A stretch of 64,000 nt of DNA. It comes from Alphaproteobacteria bacterium (GTDB lineage Bacteria; Pseudomonadota; Alphaproteobacteria; Pelagibacterales; Pelagibacteraceae). Within the stretch, counting starts at the first letter, position 1. The number at the start of each line of letters is the position of its first letter. Shown in pieces: positions 34,806 through 43,894 of this stretch. Under the pieces are notes generated by a model that made no database searches, had not been told where the DNA came from, and saw only the letters and a program-made list of their open reading frames with translations. The translations under genes and the position numbers were made by a program. The stretch spans positions 1 to 64,000 of the forward strand of contig VGCG01000003.1 in the NCBI GenBank assembly GCA_016870175.1. The letters are read 5' to 3'.

Positions 34806-37573
34806 TGAGCTCCGAAAAAAGAAAAATAGCCTATATAGATGGAAAACCATATGAAATTGGTCTTAACCATACATCAATTTTAAAGTTTGTTAAAAGTTAT
34901 GTTGGTGAGAAAAAGGTACCTTCGCTATGTGATGATCCTAATCTTGCGCCTTATGGTGCGTGCAGAATTTGTTCAGTTGAAGTTGCTTTAGTAAAAGATG
35001 GACCTACAAAAGTAGTTGCTTCTTGTCATACTCCTGTGGTTGAGAATCAACATATTTTTACAAACAATGAAAATTTAACAAATCTTAGAAAAAATATTAT
35101 TGAATTAGTCTTAACAGACCATCCAATGACTTGTGGCACTTGTGAGGTAAATAACAATTGTGAACTTCAAACTGTAGCAAATGATTTAGGCATATCAGAT
35201 CATCGATATAATAATCCAAAACAACACAAAGGCATTCCAAGAGATACTTCTCATGATTACATGAGAATGAATTTGGATAACTGTATTAATTGTGGAAGAT
35301 GTGTAAGAGCATGTGACGAAATTCAAGGATCATTTGTTTTAACAATGTCGGGGAGAGGCTTTGAGTCTAGGATTACAGCTGATAACGATATGCTTTTTGG
35401 TGACTCGTCTTGCGTTTCATGTGGCGCATGCGCACATACATGTCCAACAGATGCTATCTCTGATGTTTTTCAATCTAAATCTGCTGAAGTCGACAAAAAA
35501 GTTAGAACGACATGTTCATATTGTGGAGTGGGTTGCAACCTTGAGGCTTCAATTAAAGATAACAAAGTAGTTGCAATTGATACTCCTAAAGAAACAGAAG
35601 TTAACGCTGGTCACACTTGTATAAAAGGAAGATATGCTTTTGGCTTTTATGATCATCCTGACAGATTAAAAACGCCTCTTATTAGAAGAAATGGTAAATT
35701 TGAAAAAGCCACATGGGATGAAGCTTACGATTTTATCAAAAAAGAAATGAATCGAATTATTAAAAATAATGGCCCAGATGCAATTGCTGGTATTTCATCG
35801 GCAAGATGCACTAACGAAGAAAACTATATTTTTCAAAAAATGATTAGAGCTGTTGTTGGTACCAACAGTATAGATTGTTGTGCAAGAATTTGTCACTCAC
35901 CTACTGCATGGGGAATGCAACAAACTTTCGGGACTGGCGCTGCAACTAATTCAACTGAAGATATTTATCATGCAGATTTATTTTTAATCATTGGTGCAAA
36001 TCCAACAAATGCTCACCCAGTAACTGGTGCAAAAATTAAACAGCAAGTCATGAAAGGAAAAAAATTAATTGTTTTAGATCCAATTACTACTGAACTTGCC
36101 AAACTAGCTGACTATCATATTAAGCTAAGACCAGGAACTAACGTAGCGGTATTAAATATGATGCTACACTTCATCGTTAAATCCAAATTGTATAATTTAG
36201 ATTTTGTAAGAGATAGAACTGAGGGTTTTGACAATTTTATTAGAGAAATTGAAAGACAAGATGTTGATCATTTAGCAAAAGTAGCTGGAGTTGATAAACA
36301 ATTAGTTAAAGAAGCTGCAATTGCCTATGCCACAGCAAAAAATTCAATAGAATTTCACGGCTTAGGAGTAACTGAACATGAACAGGGCTCAAAAACAGTG
36401 ATGTTAATAGCAGATCTTGCAATGATTACAGGAAATATTGGGAGAAGAGGTGTTGGAGTAAATCCACTTAGAGGTCAAAACAATGTTCAAGGTGCTGCAG
36501 ATATGGGGTGCCAACCTCATCAAGGGGCTGGTTACTTTGAAGTTGCAGACGAAAAAATTCAAAAATTCTATAGTGAAAAATACGGTGTAACCCACCCAAC
36601 AAAACCTGGATTAAAAATTCCAGAAATGTTTGAAGCTGCAATTAAAAAAGAATTAAAAGCAGTGTGGATAATAGGAGAAGACATTGTTCAAACAGATCCT
36701 AATAGTGCCCATGTAGTCGAAGCTATGAATTCTTTAGAATTATTAGTCGTTCAAGAAATTTTTATGAGCGAAACTGCAAAACTTGCTACTGTAGTTTTGC
36801 CAGGTACAACATTCTTAGAAAAAAATGGTACTTTTACCAACACGGAAAGAAGAATTCAAAGAGTAAACCAAGCTGTCCCGCCATTACCAGGAACAAAACC
36901 AGATGGAGAAATTGTAACTGATATGATGCAAAAACTTGGATTTAATCAACCCACTTATGATGCTGATCAAGTCTTACAAGAAATTGCAGATATCGTTCCG
37001 TTCTTTAAAGGAGTTACAAGAGAAAGACTAGGTAAATTCGGCTTACAATGGCCAGTAAATGAAGATGGCACAGATACGAAAATTTTACATACAAAAACTT
37101 TTAAACTTGGCAAAGGTCGTTTAAAAAACTTTGATTGGAAAGAGTCTACCGAAATAGAAAAAAATAAAAAAAAATTTCCATTAATTCTTACAACTAGTAG
37201 AGTTTTGCAGCATTATAATTGTGCAACTATGACCAGAAGAACAAAAAATATTAACATAGTAAATGAAGATATTCTTTTGATGCATCCTAAAGATGCTGCA
37301 GATAGAGATATTAATACAGGTGACATTGGAAGATTATATTCTGGCAGAGGAGAAGTTGCTCTTAAAGTCGAGGTGACTGATAAAGTTAAACAAGGAATTG
37401 TTTTTACAACTTTTCATTTTCCAGAACACATGGTTAATATGGTTACAGGCCATGGTAAAGATGAAGAAACTAAGTGTGCAGAATACAAGGTTTCCTCTGT
37501 AGAAGTTCAAAAAATTTCAAATCAATTTAAAACAATTGTTGAACCAAAAGAAAATCAAGCAGAAGTCAGTTAA
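34805..37573 (+). CDS. Molybdenum formate dehydrogenase alpha subunit
   Basis: Catalytic subunit oxidising formate to CO2. Order: N-terminal 2Fe-2S domain (PSLCDD, YGACRICSVE, VVASCH), His-Cys 4Fe-4S (HPMTCGTCEVNNNCEL), two 4Fe-4S motifs (CINCGRCVRACDE, CVSCGACAHTCP), the proximal 4Fe-4S (CSYCGVGCNL) and the Mo-bis-MGD domain. The active-site segment is DCCARICHSPTAWG with Cys (not selenocysteine) before His. The C-terminal MoCo domain contains LQHYNCATMTRRT. Length 922 fits FdsA/FdhF-type cytosolic enzymes. There is no signal peptide, so it acts in the cytoplasm with the beta subunit. Confidence 0.94.
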   Translation: MSSEKRKIAYIDGKPYEIGLNHTSILKFVKSYVGEKKVPSLCDDPNLAPYGACRICSVEVALVKDGPTKVVASCHTPVVENQHIFTNNENLTNLRKNIIELVLTDHPMTCGTCEVNNNCELQTVANDLGISDHRYNNPKQHKGIPRDTSHDYMRMNLDNCINCGRCVRACDEIQGSFVLTMSGRGFESRITADNDMLFGDSSCVSCGACAHTCPTDAISDVFQSKSAEVDKKVRTTCSYCGVGCNLEASIKDNKVVAIDTPKETEVNAGHTCIKGRYAFGFYDHPDRLKTPLIRRNGKFEKATWDEAYDFIKKEMNRIIKNNGPDAIAGISSARCTNEENYIFQKMIRAVVGTNSIDCCARICHSPTAWGMQQTFGTGAATNSTEDIYHADLFLIIGANPTNAHPVTGAKIKQQVMKGKKLIVLDPITTELAKLADYHIKLRPGTNVAVLNMMLHFIVKSKLYNLDFVRDRTEGFDNFIREIERQDVDHLAKVAGVDKQLVKEAAIAYATAKNSIEFHGLGVTEHEQGSKTVMLIADLAMITGNIGRRGVGVNPLRGQNNVQGAADMGCQPHQGAGYFEVADEKIQKFYSEKYGVTHPTKPGLKIPEMFEAAIKKELKAVWIIGEDIVQTDPNSAHVVEAMNSLELLVVQEIFMSETAKLATVVLPGTTFLEKNGTFTNTERRIQRVNQAVPPLPGTKPDGEIVTDMMQKLGFNQPTYDADQVLQEIADIVPFFKGVTRERLGKFGLQWPVNEDGTDTKILHTKTFKLGKGRLKNFDWKESTEIEKNKKKFPLILTTSRVLQHYNCATMTRRTKNINIVNEDILLMHPKDAADRDINTGDIGRLYSGRGEVALKVEVTDKVKQGIVFTTFHFPEHMVNMVTGHGKDEETKCAEYKVSSVEVQKISNQFKTIVEPKENQAEVS

Positions 37574-37579
37574 ATAAAA

Positions 37580-39028
37580 ATGACCATAGGTTGGCATTTT
37601 GACAATACCTACGCAAAATTATCTGATACATTCAAAGAAACTATAAAGCCAGTTCCAGTTAAAAATCCAAAATTAGTTATATTAAATGAGGAATTAGCAA
37701 AAGAGTTAGGGTTGGATTTTTCTAAAGTTAACCAAGAAGAGTTATCTAAAATTTTTTCAGGAAACAACTTACCTATAGGGAGTGATACAATCGCTCAAGC
37801 TTACGCTGGACATCAATTTGGTCATTTTACAATGCTAGGAGATGGAAGAGCAATCCTTTTAGGTGAACATTTATCAAATAAAAACAAGCGTTTTGATATC
37901 CAATTTAAGGGATCTGGAAAAACCTCTTTTTCAAGAAGTGGTGATGGGCGAGCAGTTTTAGGACCGATGCTCAGAGAATATATAATTAGCGAAGCAATGC
38001 ATGCTCTAAATATTCCAACAACAAGAAGTTTAGCGGTAGTTAAAACTGGAGAACTAGTTGCAAGAGAGGAACTTTTACCAGGGGCAATCTTAACTCGAAT
38101 TGCATCAAGCCATATTAGAGTTGGAACTTTTCAATATATTGCGGCAAAGCAAAATTTAGAAGAATTAGTCATCTTAATGAATTACACTATTGAGAGACAT
38201 TTTCCAGAAATTAAATCTTCTAAGTATAAAGCACTAGACTTACTAAATTTATTAATTGAAAAACAATGCCAATTGGTAGTTGATTGGATGCGTGTTGGTT
38301 TTGTTCATGGAGTAATGAATACAGACAATATGACAATTTCTGGTGAAACTATTGATTATGGACCCTGTGCATTTATGGATCAATATAATCCTTTAACTGT
38401 TTTTAGTTCAATCGATCAATTTGGTCGATATGCTTATGCCAATCAACCAAAAATTACAAAATGGAATTTAGCAAGATTTGCTGAATGTATTATTCCTTTG
38501 ATAAACGATGATCAAGACCACGCAATTAAAATTATTACAGATGTAATTGATAATTTTGAAAAAGTTTATGAAAAAAAATGGCTTAGCATGATGAAAAAAA
38601 AACTTGGACTATTCGGTGATGATAAAAATGATAAAAAATTAATAACTGATTTATTAAACTTGATGCAAAACCATCATGCTGATTACACAAATACTTTTTG
38701 TTATTTAATGAATTTAAAAATTGAGAACGATCAAATATTTAACAACAAAGATTTTATAAATTGGTTTAATCATTGGGAAAAAAGAGTAAAAAAAAATAAT
38801 ATTCCAAAGGAAAAATATCTAAAATTAATGCGAAGTCATAATCCATTAGTTATTCCTAGAAATCATAAGGTTGAAGAGGCTTTGAAGGCAGCTAGTGAAG
38901 ACAATCTAGATATAATGAATAAATTATTAATAATTTTAAAAAAACCCTACGATTATCAAAATGACATTATTCACTATCAATCACCTTCCCCTTTAAGTGA
39001 AAAATATCAAACTTTTTGCGGTACTTAA
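37580..39028 (+). CDS. selO: Protein AMPylase SelO (YdiU family)
   Basis: Pseudokinase that transfers AMP from ATP to protein Ser/Thr/Tyr. Blocks match the family: QAYAGHQFGHFTMLGDGRA (in part, GDGRAILLGE), FKGSGKTSFSRSGDGRAVLG, PTTRSLAVV, GFVHGVMNTDNM and IDYGPCAFMDQYNP; the two Asp/Asn metal sites are intact. The C-terminus ends YQTFCGT, a conserved Cys-containing tail. It starts 6 bases after the formate dehydrogenase alpha subunit, so it is probably in that operon. Known targets in other bacteria relate to redox stress; a link with formate dehydrogenase is not established. Confidence 0.92.
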   Translation: MTIGWHFDNTYAKLSDTFKETIKPVPVKNPKLVILNEELAKELGLDFSKVNQEELSKIFSGNNLPIGSDTIAQAYAGHQFGHFTMLGDGRAILLGEHLSNKNKRFDIQFKGSGKTSFSRSGDGRAVLGPMLREYIISEAMHALNIPTTRSLAVVKTGELVAREELLPGAILTRIASSHIRVGTFQYIAAKQNLEELVILMNYTIERHFPEIKSSKYKALDLLNLLIEKQCQLVVDWMRVGFVHGVMNTDNMTISGETIDYGPCAFMDQYNPLTVFSSIDQFGRYAYANQPKITKWNLARFAECIIPLINDDQDHAIKIITDVIDNFEKVYEKKWLSMMKKKLGLFGDDKNDKKLITDLLNLMQNHHADYTNTFCYLMNLKIENDQIFNNKDFINWFNHWEKRVKKNNIPKEKYLKLMRSHNPLVIPRNHKVEEALKAASEDNLDIMNKLLIILKKPYDYQNDIIHYQSPSPLSEKYQTFCGT

Positions 39029-39031
39029 AAC

Positions 39032-40135
39032 TTATAACACATATGGCTCTGGTCTTGCTTTTTGTCCAAGTACTCTTTCAACCGCCATACTTGAAATATC
39101 AATCGTTTGATAAGCACCAGTGGTAATTAGCTCACTTAACGCTCTTCCAATACCAGGTGCCTGCATTACGCCTCTTCCTGTAAATCCTGTTGCCAAATAA
39201 ACGTTGTCGAATTTAGGATGTTTTCCTACAACAGCATTATGATCTAATCTATTACAATCATAATAACCTGCCCAACCTCCTGTTAATTTTAATTCTTCAA
39301 AAACAGGAATTCTAAGTGCTAAAGCCGGCCAGACTAATTCCTCAAAATCTTCCCATGCTGGCTCTAAATCTTTTGCATCAAACACAGATTTAGGTGAACC
39401 AGCCAAATACTCTTTTCCCTCTGGTCTACAATAAATTCCTGTAGTTAAATCACCTATTAGAGGCATCTTAGAAATATGTGTCGGGCACTTTACTCTAAAA
39501 ACTGTATGTTTTTGTGGTTCAACTGGTATATCCTCGAGCAATTCTTTAGTCCAACAACCTGCTGCAGATATAATAATTTTAGCATTAATCTCTGAAAGTG
39601 ATTTTACATTACCTTTAATAAATTCTGCACCAAGATCGACTGCTTTACTTTTGAGAGCACTATGAAATAAAAAAGGGTCTATCCATCCTTCAGTTTGGTT
39701 ATCGGTAAAAGTAGCTGTTTCAATACCTTTAGTATTTATATAAGAAAAATAATTTGACAATTCAGAACCTTTTACATTCTTTGTACCAGCATCACATATT
39801 TTGTGATTTTCTAGAGCTTTATATTGTTCCTCGGCATGCTCTGGTCCAAATAATAACAAATAGCCATTTGGAACCATGCTAGCTGTTGGGTTTGGGTTTT
39901 TTTTGGTTTTTAATAAATGAGGTATTTGAAAAATAAATTCTCTTGCAAATTTTCCCAGTAGTATATTTTCTTTTTGCAAAAATTGTCTTCTAAAACCACC
40001 TAAAGACAATGGAAAGGATGCTGTTTTGTAAGTTGGATCCTTTTCAATAACTTTAACTTTTCGACCTGCCTTTGCTAAAAAATAAGCAGAAGAAACACCT
40101 ATAATGCCTCCACCAACAATAACAACGTCATCCAT
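39032..40135 (-). CDS. DAO-family FAD-dependent oxidase (sarcosine oxidase beta-like)
   Basis: Flavoprotein of the glycine/sarcosine/D-amino-acid oxidase family. The FAD motif VVIVGGGIIGVSSAYFLAKAG opens the chain and SLGGFRRQF follows near residue 45. The C-terminal FAD-contact stretch reads ATGFTGRGVMQAPGIGRALSEL. Length 367 is typical of single-subunit oxidases and dehydrogenases. The amine substrate cannot be read from sequence; sarcosine (from creatine or betaine breakdown) is a reasonable guess given the other genes here. It is convergent with selO. Confidence 0.83.
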   Translation of the reverse strand: MDDVVIVGGGIIGVSSAYFLAKAGRKVKVIEKDPTYKTASFPLSLGGFRRQFLQKENILLGKFAREFIFQIPHLLKTKKNPNPTASMVPNGYLLLFGPEHAEEQYKALENHKICDAGTKNVKGSELSNYFSYINTKGIETATFTDNQTEGWIDPFLFHSALKSKAVDLGAEFIKGNVKSLSEINAKIIISAAGCWTKELLEDIPVEPQKHTVFRVKCPTHISKMPLIGDLTTGIYCRPEGKEYLAGSPKSVFDAKDLEPAWEDFEELVWPALALRIPVFEELKLTGGWAGYYDCNRLDHNAVVGKHPKFDNVYLATGFTGRGVMQAPGIGRALSELITTGAYQTIDISSMAVERVLGQKARPEPYVL

Positions 40136-40137
40136 GA

Positions 40138-40605
40138 TTAATTTAAATTTAATAAAGCTATATTAAGCACTAATGCAAAAGTACTCCAAAGTAAATATGG
40201 TATTATTAAATAAAAACTAAATAAATTAACGCGTCTAAATCTTATAATAAGTATTATTATTAAGCCAATTAGAATTAGCAATACAACAAATGCTAAAAAA
40301 ATTTCGTGAAAAACAAAAAAGACAATACTCCAGGTAGTATTAAAAATTATTTGAATAAAATAGATAATAACTGTACTAGCATCTCGATTTTTGCTATGCC
40401 AAAAAAGCCAAATTGCTGATGCCATCATTAAATAAAGTGTGGTCCAAACTGGAGCAAAAATCCAATCAGGTGGATTAAAAAAAGGCTTTGTAAGCGTTGA
40501 ATACCAAGGTTCTTTATATTTAATTGTAGCAAACCCACCAATAATTGAAGCTGAAAATGTAATAATTAAAAAAAATATTAATGATAAAAATTTATTTTTA
40601 AGCAT
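40138..40605 (-). CDS. tspO: TspO/MBR family membrane protein
   Basis: Five-helix outer- or inner-membrane protein of the TspO (tryptophan-rich sensory protein) family, which binds porphyrins and participates in light/oxygen and stress responses. Signature residues are KEPWYSTLTKPFFNPPDWIFAPVWT (in part) with PPDW and FAPVWT, and WSIVFF in helix 3. ATG at 40605 is preferred; earlier ATGs at 40623/40620 would leave almost no room for the divergent SDR gene's promoter. It ends 2 bases before the DAO gene. Confidence 0.9.
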   Translation of the reverse strand: MLKNKFLSLIFFLIITFSASIIGGFATIKYKEPWYSTLTKPFFNPPDWIFAPVWTTLYLMMASAIWLFWHSKNRDASTVIIYFIQIIFNTTWSIVFFVFHEIFLAFVVLLILIGLIIILIIRFRRVNLFSFYLIIPYLLWSTFALVLNIALLNLN

Positions 40606-40628
40606 ATTGGTAATATACATCATCAATA

Positions 40629-41378
40629 ATGAATAAAAAAACTATTTGGATAACTGGAGGAAGCACAGGTATTGGTAAAGCATTGGCAATTAAATTTGCA
40701 AATGAGGGTTGGAATGTTGCAATTTCAGCCAGAACAGAGGCACAGCTATATGAAATCTCTCAAAATAATAAAAATATTAATGGATTTCCTCTCGATGTTA
40801 CCAATAAATTAAAATGCACAGAAGTTTTTCAGGAAATAAAAAATAAATACCAAGATATTGATATATGTTTTTTTTCAACTGGAACATGGGATCCCAAAAA
40901 AGAAGAATATATAGATTTAGAACATATTGAAAAAGTATTTAAAGTGAATTTTTTTGGAACTTTAAATAGTGTCAAAGCAGTTGAAGAATATTTTAAAAAT
41001 AAAAAAAAAGGCACTATAGCAATTGTCTCATCAATTGCTGGTTATAGGGGTTTACCAAACTCTACCGGTTATGGTCCTTCAAAGTCTGCATTAAATAATT
41101 TAACAGAAAGCCTGTATTTTAATTTTAAAAAATACAATGTTCGGATTTGCTTAGTCTCACCAGGATTTATTAAAACTCCAATGACAGATAAAAATAACTT
41201 TAAAATGCCTTTTTTAAAAACAACAGAATATGCAGCTAATAAAATTTATGATGGATTAATTAACAAAAAAGTGTTTGAAATTCATTTTCCTAAAGAATTA
41301 ACTATTATATTTAAGCTTCTAAGTTTTTTACCAAACATAATTTACTTTAGATTAATTAAACTACTCACTAAATATTAG
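40629..41378 (+). CDS. Short-chain dehydrogenase/reductase
   Basis: Rossmann-fold oxidoreductase: TGGSTGIGKALAIKF (cofactor loop), NVAISART with an Arg suggesting NADP preference, the catalytic Ser in IVSSIAGYRG, and the YGPSK motif (Tyr and Lys). Length 249. The C-terminal hydrophobic stretch (LSFLPNIIYFRLIKL) suggests membrane association. It is convergent with the DUF3833-CFA-DUF1365-FAD set; a similar SDR occurs in lipid-modification clusters of other alphaproteobacteria, so it may belong with them. Confidence 0.88.
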   Translation: MNKKTIWITGGSTGIGKALAIKFANEGWNVAISARTEAQLYEISQNNKNINGFPLDVTNKLKCTEVFQEIKNKYQDIDICFFSTGTWDPKKEEYIDLEHIEKVFKVNFFGTLNSVKAVEEYFKNKKKGTIAIVSSIAGYRGLPNSTGYGPSKSALNNLTESLYFNFKKYNVRICLVSPGFIKTPMTDKNNFKMPFLKTTEYAANKIYDGLINKKVFEIHFPKELTIIFKLLSFLPNIIYFRLIKLLTKY

Positions 41379-41385
41379 AAAACAA

Positions 41386-41934
41386 TTAATCTTTAACAAA
41401 AAAAACTGTTAATTCAGCGACTTTTATTCCAAACTTAGTCATTGTAGCTCTATTGATTGCAACTTTTTCATCTTGCATAAATATCCAATCATCAAAAGTA
41501 ATTTTGATTTTTTTGCCTTTAACTGGAACTAATAAAACATACTCAAATTTAAAAGCTGGACCGTAAGAATATCCTTTTGCCTTTCCAACAACGTCTCCTG
41601 CTGCTCCTTCATAATTATTTTCATCAATTTTATTAATTAACCACTGTCTTGTTTGGACTTCACCATCGTTCCAATTAAATTTTTCATCCAAGGTAAGCTT
41701 GTTACCATCCCACTTTCCATTTAAATCTGCTATAAATTGTCTTGTCACTTTACCAGATCTATTTTGAAGTATTCCCCAGGCTTTAATATTACCAGATAAA
41801 TAATTTTCAATTATTAATCTTGGTTTTTTGTCTTTAAAATCTTCTGGTTTCATAGCGCTATTTTTCGAACAGCTTGTAATTAAGAATAAAGAAATTATCA
41901 ATAAAATTGATCTTATTGGTATAAATTTAAGCAT
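41386..41934 (-). CDS. DUF3833 family lipoprotein
   Basis: The 182-residue product starts with a lipoprotein signal peptide whose lipobox LITSC puts the lipidated Cys near residue 22. The body matches DUF3833: SGNIKAWGILQNRSGKVTR, KWDGNKLTLDEKFNWNDGE and AINRATMTKFG, a beta-rich lipocalin-like layout. Molecular function is unknown. It is the last gene of the minus-strand FAD-DUF1365-CFA run, 17 bases after the methyltransferase, and the same set travels together in other proteobacteria. Confidence 0.82.
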   Translation of the reverse strand: MLKFIPIRSILLIISLFLITSCSKNSAMKPEDFKDKKPRLIIENYLSGNIKAWGILQNRSGKVTRQFIADLNGKWDGNKLTLDEKFNWNDGEVQTRQWLINKIDENNYEGAAGDVVGKAKGYSYGPAFKFEYVLLVPVKGKKIKITFDDWIFMQDEKVAINRATMTKFGIKVAELTVFFVKD

Positions 41935-41951
41935 ATAGTTTAATTGATATA

Positions 41952-43130
41952 CTATTTGTTTAGAAGTGAGAATTGAATTAAATCAATATTCTTTGATTTA
42001 AAGCCTGCTTCACAGTAGCATAAGTAAAATTCCCACATTCTTTTGAAGTTTAAATCAAATCCCTGTTTTTTAATTAAATCCCATTTTTTTAAAAAAGTAT
42101 CTCTCCAAATTACCAATGTATTAGAATAATGATCTGCATAAGATTTGTATGAACTAAAAATTAGATTGTTGTTTGTAGCATATTTCTGCAAACTACCTAT
42201 TGATGGCAGAAAGCCACCGGGAAAAATGTATTTTCGAATAAAATCTTGTTTATTTTTATATCGATCGTACAATCTTTCATTTATCGTTATAGCCTGAATG
42301 GCTGCGATACCTCCATTAAATAAATTTTTTTTTATTACACTAAAATAACTATCTAAGTAATTTTGACCAACCGCTTCTATCATTTCTATTGATGCGATTG
42401 AATTATATTTGCTTTTTAGATCTCGATAATCTTTAATTTCTATATTTACTTTTTCATTTAAACCGCACTTATAAATTCTATTTTTAGCAAATTCGAATTG
42501 CTTTTGAGAAATAGTAATACAATCGAGTTTTACATTATAATTTTTTCCCAAATACTCTGCAAAACCTCCCCAACCACACCCAATTTCAAGAATTTTATCT
42601 CCCTCGCTAGGTTTAATTAAATCTATCAATTTTTGGTATTTATTATTTTGAGCTTTTGATAGCTCTTTAGAATTTTCATCAAATATAGCACTAGAATAAG
42701 TCAAGGTATCATCTAACCATAAAGAAAAAAAATCATTTCCTAAGTCATAATGTTTAGCAATATTTTTTTTGCTACGATCTTTTGTGTTTTTAATTAATTT
42801 ATTTCTCAAAAAATTAATTAAAGGAAAATCAAAAAAATTACTGAATTTGTAAATAATATTTATATTTTTAGCTAATAACTCAATTAAATCTGAAAGGCTA
42901 CTAGTTTGAAATTCACCTCTCATATAACATTCAGCAAAAGCTATATCTCCTCCTCTAATTAATTTAAACATTAAACTCGGAGATTTAATTGTAATATGGC
43001 TTTTATGAGAACTTTCTGAGTCGCCAAACTTTAAAAGATCCCCCCTAAAAGTTGTAACTTCTAAATAGCCATATTTAATATTTTTTAAAAGATAAAATAC
43101 TATATTGTCAGCTAGAGTATATAAGAACAT
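41952..43130 (-). CDS. CFA-family SAM-dependent fatty-acyl methyltransferase
   Basis: Member of the cyclopropane-fatty-acyl-phospholipid synthase family (392 residues). The SAM site is ILEIGCGWGGFAEYLG near residue 190, preceded by AKHYDLGNDFFSLWLDDTLTYSSA, the lipid-site signature. The product may be a cyclopropane or a methylated acyl chain on phospholipids; the family does not decide this. The start overlaps the DUF1365 stop. Its company (DUF1365, FAD oxidoreductase, DUF3833) resembles the Rhodobacter cluster tied to methylated/furan fatty acids and singlet-oxygen defence more than plain CFA synthase. Confidence 0.9.
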   Translation of the reverse strand: MFLYTLADNIVFYLLKNIKYGYLEVTTFRGDLLKFGDSESSHKSHITIKSPSLMFKLIRGGDIAFAECYMRGEFQTSSLSDLIELLAKNINIIYKFSNFFDFPLINFLRNKLIKNTKDRSKKNIAKHYDLGNDFFSLWLDDTLTYSSAIFDENSKELSKAQNNKYQKLIDLIKPSEGDKILEIGCGWGGFAEYLGKNYNVKLDCITISQKQFEFAKNRIYKCGLNEKVNIEIKDYRDLKSKYNSIASIEMIEAVGQNYLDSYFSVIKKNLFNGGIAAIQAITINERLYDRYKNKQDFIRKYIFPGGFLPSIGSLQKYATNNNLIFSSYKSYADHYSNTLVIWRDTFLKKWDLIKKQGFDLNFKRMWEFYLCYCEAGFKSKNIDLIQFSLLNK

Positions 43131-43894
43131 TAGTTTTCGATTGATACGCTATTGTATATTTTAATTTTTTTTTTAACAATTTTTATTCCTTTAATCCATA
43201 ATTTAAATGCCTCATAATGTATTGCAGCAATTATCTTAAAGGTCATTATCGGATGACTTAAATAAGCTTTAATTATTTCTTTACTTGAAAAATCGACTCT
43301 TTGACCATCTTGCGATGCATACAATATTTTTCCATGTTGATCATACTGATCTATTATAACTAAAATTTTATCAGCGGGTTTCAATATTTTAAAACGATAA
43401 TTACAGTCCATTTCTATAAATGGTGATACATATAATTTTTTTGAACAACTATGTTTCAATAAATTTTCATTATTAATATTTTTAAAAATATAGGTATGCT
43501 GTTCACCGAATGTGTTTTTAACCTCATAAAGAATTGATATAAGCTGTTCGTTTACATCGTAAATATAAAAAACACTTAACGGATTGAATACGTAACCTAG
43601 TATTCGTGGAAAACATAAAAGTTTTATTTTAATATCTTCTGTTTTGATATTATTTTTTTTTAAATGCTCAAGTACCCAATTAATTAAAGATGAACCATCT
43701 CTCTTTCCATGATCTTTTTCGAAAAAGCTTATTAAATTAAATTTATTAAATGAAAAAAATTTTATTTTTTTATCTAGTATTTCTAATTCTGATAAATCAA
43801 TTAATATTGAAAATATTTTATACTTAAAGAAGTGAGCTTTTGGTTTAAATCTTTTGTGAACGACAGTTCCATTATAAATAGAAGATTTAATCAT
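43130..43894 (-). CDS. DUF1365 family protein
   Basis: Protein of 254 residues with the DUF1365 pattern: YNGTVVHKRFKPKAHFFKYKI at the N-terminus, LCFPRILGYVFNPLSVFYIYD in the middle and YLSHPIMTFKIIAAIHYEAFKLWIKG near the end. No catalytic function is established. It overlaps the FAD oxidoreductase by 8 bases and abuts the CFA-type methyltransferase, so the three are made from one transcript. It likely acts at the membrane on acyl chains, by association. Confidence 0.87.
   Translation of the reverse strand: MIKSSIYNGTVVHKRFKPKAHFFKYKIFSILIDLSELEILDKKIKFFSFNKFNLISFFEKDHGKRDGSSLINWVLEHLKKNNIKTEDIKIKLLCFPRILGYVFNPLSVFYIYDVNEQLISILYEVKNTFGEQHTYIFKNINNENLLKHSCSKKLYVSPFIEMDCNYRFKILKPADKILVIIDQYDQHGKILYASQDGQRVDFSSKEIIKAYLSHPIMTFKIIAAIHYEAFKLWIKGIKIVKKKIKIYNSVSIEN

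Noticed and set aside
35871-35900. Selenocysteine at the active site of formate dehydrogenase
   Set aside because: The active-site position is a plain Cys codon (RICHSP motif) with no in-frame TGA, so no SECIS element is needed despite the gene name selO next door.
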